Of a stretch of 64,000 nucleotides of DNA, positions 62,915-64,000 are shown one piece after another. The position numbers and the translations under genes were made by a program. The notes beneath the pieces were generated by a model. The model did not search any database. It saw only the letters and a program-made list of their open reading frames with translations, and was not told where the DNA came from. How positions within the stretch are numbered: the stretch's first letter is position 1; each line of letters begins with the position of its first letter. Source of the stretch: Nesterenkonia sedimenti (GTDB lineage Bacteria; Actinomycetota; Actinomycetes; Actinomycetales; Micrococcaceae); assembly GCF_012641515.1 (NCBI RefSeq), contig NZ_JABAHY010000004.1, forward strand, positions 145,989 through 209,988, in the 5' to 3' direction.

Positions 62915-64000
62915 TCACGGTGCGAAACGCAGTCCCGAGGGCGAGGAGTGGAATCCGGCATTGCGAAGTGCCTGGCCGAACCGGTGTCCCAGAACCGGGG
63001 CGCCGTTGATCGTCTCAGTGGCCAGCCGAGGCGTGCGTGCCCGGCGAAGAGCGGCCACCAGCGCCGTGGCCGCAGCCTCCATGAGGCGTTCATCCTCGGT
63101 ATAGAGCAGCATGGTGCGCCCACCGCGTTCCATATAGAGCAGCAGCTCACCGGCACAGAGCACGACGACGGCCCCGGCCTTCCTGCCCGGGCGTGCCGAA
63201 GGTGCCTGCTCACCCTCAGCCACCGGAACCTGCGGCCAGTCCAGTGCCGCCCCATAGGGATTGGCCGGATCAGTGGCAGCCAGCGCCACAGCCTCCCGGG
63301 GAACCTGCTGATGATGCGGATCGGCCTGGGCGGTCTCGGCCGCGCGTTCCAACTGCTCCTCGACCTCACGCAGCCGGTCGATAGTCGCCGAGGTGGTGAA
63401 CTGGGCGGCTCCGAGCTTCTCGATGAAGTACCCCCGCCGGATCTGACCGGCCTCCTCAGCCGCCGAGAGCACTTTGTACACCCCGGCGAAACCACCGGGG
63501 GTCTGCTCCGCAGTGACCGAGCCCCTGGTCAGCACCCCGTAGCGGTCCAACAGGATCTCCGCCCGGGCATAGGCGGCCTCCGTGGCCTCTGCCGGGGGCT
63601 GAGTGCCGGTGGGAACCAACTGCCAGCGGCCGTCATTGGATGCACTGGTGGTCCCACGCGCTGCTGCCGCGGCCTGGCGCAGAGCCATCCGTCGGCTGGT
63701 GCGGCGGCTGCGGGCCTGGCCCTGTTTGGAGCTCTTATGCGCGGTGGACCCGGAGTTCATGAACTCACGCAGGGCAGCGAAACTGTCTGGGTAGACCACA
63801 CCCGACCAGAAGAGCTCCCAGAGTTGCTGCCGTATTGCGGTGGCGGGCAGATCCTCGGTGGCAGCTGCCACAGCCTCCGGGAACCAGGCCCCGCCCCGGG
63901 AGAGCACCTCGATGATCTGCTGGGCAGTTGGATTTTCGGCATCAGGACTTCCACCGCGGGGGCCGATCAGCTCGGCATCCTCAGCCGGGTAGAAGGCCAC
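62915..64000 (-). CDS. C-terminal part of an Lhr-type ATP-dependent helicase, 5' end outside the window
   Basis: The frame is open to the end of the window, so only the last 361 residues or so of a long helicase are present; relatives reach about 1500 residues. PGRKAGAVVVLCAGELLLYMERGGRTMLLY and the closing NAGFHSSPSGLRFAP match the C-terminal module of bacterial Lhr DNA-repair helicases. ATP-binding motifs would lie upstream of the window. A basic stretch (SRRTSRRMALRQ) is present. Confidence 0.85.
   Translation of the reverse strand: MAFYPAEDAELIGPRGGSPDAENPTAQQIIEVLSRGGAWFPEAVAAATEDLPATAIRQQLWELFWSGVVYPDSFAALREFMNSGSTAHKSSKQGQARSRRTSRRMALRQAAAAARGTTSASNDGRWQLVPTGTQPPAEATEAAYARAEILLDRYGVLTRGSVTAEQTPGGFAGVYKVLSAAEEAGQIRRGYFIEKLGAAQFTTSATIDRLREVEEQLERAAETAQADPHHQQVPREAVALAATDPANPYGAALDWPQVPVAEGEQAPSARPGRKAGAVVVLCAGELLLYMERGGRTMLLYTEDERLMEAAATALVAALRRARTPRLATETINGAPVLGHRFGQALRNAGFHSSPSGLRFAP

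Overview
This 64 kb window comes from a high-GC Gram-positive chromosome, most likely an actinobacterium and perhaps one of the Micrococcales (an inference). The evidence is a RamB/ScfR-type regulator beside isocitrate lyase, an LAxTG sortase-type wall anchor, very acidic secreted proteins, a short 4.5S-type SRP RNA, a glnA4-type amine operon ordered as in mycobacteria, and at least a dozen genes that look leaderless (TANNNT -10 box 6-9 nt before the start codon). No phage, transposase, CRISPR array or rRNA was seen.

Region 1 (1-8.3 kb) holds a 5'-truncated acetamidase/formamidase, an acidic surface protein made of a duplicated unknown domain, a broken secreted glycerophosphodiester phosphodiesterase, a large 5'-nucleotidase/nuclease wall protein, a 28-residue membrane peptide and tRNA-Ser(GGA). 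Region 2 (8.3-18.8 kb) holds a tyrosine phosphatase, a zinc metallopeptidase, SRP RNA, a membrane protein, a thermonuclease-like protein, aceA with a palindromic operator candidate, a 43-residue ORF, a betaine/proline-type ABC importer and a RamB-like regulator.

Region 3 (18.8-36.7 kb) is an extended 5-oxoproline locus: pxpA, a fused pxpB-pxpC, a biotin carboxylase-BCCP protein, a GntR regulator, an NRAMP-like permease, a YcsI-family protein, a homoserine-dehydrogenase-like protein and a DUF1989 protein. Three TTGTNNNACAA boxes lie before pxpA and the permease and probably bind the GntR protein. Next come an MFS carrier, a second fused PxpB-PxpC, a GAF/PucR regulator, an alcohol dehydrogenase, a permease and a DUF368 lipid-carrier translocase.

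Region 4 (36.7-49.6 kb) is the most coherent system. A tandem glycine riboswitch precedes gcvP, gcvT and L-serine dehydratase. Convergent to it is an amine operon (glutamine-synthetase-like ligase, class-I amidotransferase-type hydrolase, aldehyde dehydrogenase, SDR) with an ethanolamine-permease-like transporter and a divergent GntR regulator. I propose the route ethanolamine, gamma-glutamylethanolamide, gamma-glutamylglycine, glycine, serine, pyruvate.

Region 5 (49.6-64 kb) holds an M20 amidohydrolase with two DUF5058-like membrane proteins, a divergent N-carbamoylase-type hydrolase, an acyl-CoA dehydrogenase, a NarL-type two-component pair, membrane and NUDIX-like proteins, a DedA protein, an RluA-type pseudouridine synthase, a VOC protein and the C-terminal part of an Lhr-type helicase cut by the window edge. 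Every gap between genes is shorter than 300 bases.
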